From DASYQV01 sp036005125 (GTDB lineage: Bacteria; Acidobacteriota; Vicinamibacteria; Vicinamibacterales; UBA2999): a DNA stretch of 13,544 bases. The notes under the pieces are model-generated. The model was not told the DNA's origin. It did not search any database and saw only the letters and a list, made by a program, of their open reading frames with translations. The position numbers and the translations under genes are program-made. Location of the stretch: the NCBI GenBank assembly GCA_036005125.1, contig DASYQV010000235.1, forward strand, positions 1-13,544, read 5' to 3'. Positions 11,736-13,544 of this stretch are shown one piece after another. The stretch's first letter is position 1. The number at the start of each line of letters is the position of its first letter.

Positions 11736-13544
11736 CACGTCTGCGACCTCCACGCGAGCGCGCGAGGGCGGCCGCTCGTCTGCCGCCGCCTCCTCGATGC
11801 GTATCCACGAGCCGCGCTTCAACAGACGCTGGCCCCATGACGTCTCGTAGAGTGGCCGGACGAGCGTGCGTATCGAGGCGAGCCGCGACCCGAGGCTACC
11901 AGCATCAGCCGGCCACAGCGTAGCTCTGGGCGACACCTCCGATCCGGTGACACGCGCTTTCCAGCGGCCGGGGAACGTCGGACACTTCAGGGCGGAGATC
12001 GTCAGCCCGCGCTCGTCGAGCTTCATCCGCAGGAAGCATTTGTACTGTTCGCATCGCTGTGCGGCGAACACATCGTTCATGTGGAGCGCACCCTTGCAGC
12101 GGTGCGCCATCCAATCGAGGTACAGCGCACAACCCCAGGTCCCGATCAGGCCGCCGAGGAGCGCCGTCATGATCCCGAAGAGAAACGGACGCAGCGGAAT
12201 CCATCCCTGCCAGGGAGTGTAGTACGTCTCGGCCCACCCCGGCCCCAGCAGCCACGCCGAAATGGCCAGCACCACCCCGAGCAACACGACGTGCACCACG
12301 GTATGCGCCACGCCCGACATCGTCTTGCGCCTGTTCGATGCCGCGGGGCAGAACATCACCAGCAACGTCGCGAGCGTGACGATCCAGGCCCACATCGCGG
12401 GAGTTCTGAGCAGCGTGCTCGCATAGATGGTCACCGCACGGGCGGGCGCCGCGAGCATCTGTTCGACCATGGATCGACCGTTCTCGAGCTGGCTCAGAAG
12501 CTGCAACTGCCACATCAGGAACAGATAGACGAGGCCCACCAGCAGCGTGAACGTCGGGCTCGCAAAGGGCAGAATGTACACCCGGCGTGCCAGCCGCGAC
12601 GATTGCTTCGCGTCCGGGTACCGGGCCTGAAGTCGGTAGCTCGTATCTCTCCCCTCGTGGTCGAGCAGCATGAGACGCTCACGGAGGTGATGCGTCGCGG
12701 TGGTGTACGCGCCGCCGCTCCCGGCCGTAATCAGATGGCGCGGCAGCGACGAGGGCTTCTCATCGCTTCGCGCGTAGTGTGCGTAGTGATGAAGATCGCC
12801 GGACAGGACGACCGCAACCTCGATCCTGCGGCGGCGGTTCTCGTCCGCGCAGTAGATGACCTCGTCGAGGAAGAATGCCAGCGCGCGGAAATCCGCGGGA
12901 TCCGCGCCGATCACTCCGCGCCGCTCGTCTCGCGTCGCGTCGGATGTCACCCAGCTCGGTTGCGCGGTGACGAGAATCACCCGCAGAGGCGGATCGCCCG
13001 CGGAAGTCCTCGCATTCGCGTCCTCTTCCATCTTCTGCGCGATGTCGCGGAAGTACCGGAGCTGCGGGTAGTCGATGTCCGAGCCCAGCTGGATGTCGAT
13101 GCCCCAGATCCACCAGTTCCGGATCAACTTTGCGGCAAAGTAGCTGCGGAACTGCTCTGTCTGCCATGCGCCGATGGTTCGACGCTGGCAGAACTGTCGT
13201 GTGAAGCTCGTCAACCCGTCATACCAGTCGTGGTTGCCGGGAATCGCGAAGAGGACCGGCACGTGGCCGCTCACCGCCGGCAGCGCGGCGGCGTACGGCC
13301 CGGCCATGCGGTCGCGGTAAGTGTCGCGTGTGGCCGAAGGATAGACCTGGTCGCCGCCCAGCACGAGCACGTCGGCGCGCGGCGTCGGCTGCGACACGCC
13401 TTCGACCTCGAGCTCGTCGCGTGAGAGCAGCCATGCGACCGAGAACGTCGTGTTGAACCCGTCGCCGACATCCGCGACGTAATCCAGCCACATCTCGGTG
13501 CACTCGGGCACGCGTCTGGCGCACGGTGTGGTGAACGGCGTGTC
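11715..13544 (-). CDS. Membrane-anchored metallophosphoesterase, N-terminus cut by the window edge
   Basis: 609 residues are visible. The frame is open to the right edge, so the GTG at 13511 is probably not the true start. Calcineurin-like phosphoesterase motifs are present: a likely first metal site in DYVADVGDG (about 21-29), GGDQVYP (63-69), PGNHDW (102-107), and SGDLHHYAHY (248-257). The position that usually reads D-x-H at the first site is D-x-G here. After the catalytic domain (about 1-300) come four hydrophobic segments (about 326-346, 380-399, 411-433, 452-475) and a cytosolic-looking tail rich in Cys and basic residues (about 480-609). The substrate cannot be named. It is the most upstream gene of the right-hand run. 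Its last codons and stop fall in the heptamer repeat, so the final residues (DVITIRDL) are repeat-derived. Confidence 0.88.
   Translation of the reverse strand, partial: DTPFTTPCARRVPECTEMWLDYVADVGDGFNTTFSVAWLLSRDELEVEGVSQPTPRADVLVLGGDQVYPSATRDTYRDRMAGPYAAALPAVSGHVPVLFAIPGNHDWYDGLTSFTRQFCQRRTIGAWQTEQFRSYFAAKLIRNWWIWGIDIQLGSDIDYPQLRYFRDIAQKMEEDANARTSAGDPPLRVILVTAQPSWVTSDATRDERRGVIGADPADFRALAFFLDEVIYCADENRRRRIEVAVVLSGDLHHYAHYARSDEKPSSLPRHLITAGSGGAYTTATHHLRERLMLLDHEGRDTSYRLQARYPDAKQSSRLARRVYILPFASPTFTLLVGLVYLFLMWQLQLLSQLENGRSMVEQMLAAPARAVTIYASTLLRTPAMWAWIVTLATLLVMFCPAASNRRKTMSGVAHTVVHVVLLGVVLAISAWLLGPGWAETYYTPWQGWIPLRPFLFGIMTALLGGLIGTWGCALYLDWMAHRCKGALHMNDVFAAQRCEQYKCFLRMKLDERGLTISALKCPTFPGRWKARVTGSEVSPRATLWPADAGSLGSRLASIRTLVRPLYETSWGQRLLKRGSWIRIEEAAADERPPSRARVEVADVITIRDL

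Noticed and set aside
12081..13424. 447-codon plus-strand open frame
   Set aside because: Antisense to the metallophosphoesterase, with His/Arg/Pro-rich composition typical of shadow frames.

Overview
The window reads as a GC-rich chromosomal segment from an Acidobacteriota-type bacterium, most likely near Vicinamibacteria (subgroup 6). This is an inference from gene content: a roughly 800-residue two-lobed MacB/FtsX permease of the acidobacterial duplicated orphan permease (ADOP) type, and several gene boundaries filled with short-period tandem repeats. No rRNA, tRNA, CRISPR array, phage gene or intact transposase was seen. Every gene except one lies on the minus strand.

From left to right: an unidentified partial gene at the left edge, a DUF2007-type small protein and a RecQ helicase form one minus-strand cluster (1-2154). 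Two tandem arrays (2151-2295) separate recQ from a YdjM-like membrane-bound hydrolase (2300-2947). A cystathionine beta-synthase with a C-terminal CBS-domain pair follows (3072-4487). An 11-bp tandem array and a repeat-bounded remnant fill the gap up to a VOC/glyoxalase-fold protein (4788-5153). A two-BON-domain lipoprotein (5297-5860) faces away from the only plus-strand gene (6405-6968). That gene encodes a helix-turn-helix protein carrying two ClpX-type C4 zinc fingers and no ATPase, behind a promoter that contains a perfect 16-bp palindrome.

The right half is a minus-strand run. A partial membrane-anchored metallophosphoesterase (11715 to the right edge) is followed, after an AT-rich heptamer repeat region, by the ADOP permease (9147-11543). 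The permease stop overlaps the ATG of a four-helix membrane M23 peptidase (8077-9150) in an ATGA. The peptidase stop overlaps a possible DinB-family start in the same way, and a small cupin gene comes last (7128-7505). The permease-peptidase coupling recalls FtsX-family permeases that control M23-type cell-wall hydrolases or their activators, and is the most interesting operon here.

The two observations most worth following up are the HTH plus double ClpX zinc-finger protein with its palindromic promoter, and the ADOP-M23 pair. A third theme is that three stop-to-start gaps are each almost completely filled by a different short tandem repeat (13/7 bp, 11 bp, 7 bp) that abuts or contains start and stop codons.
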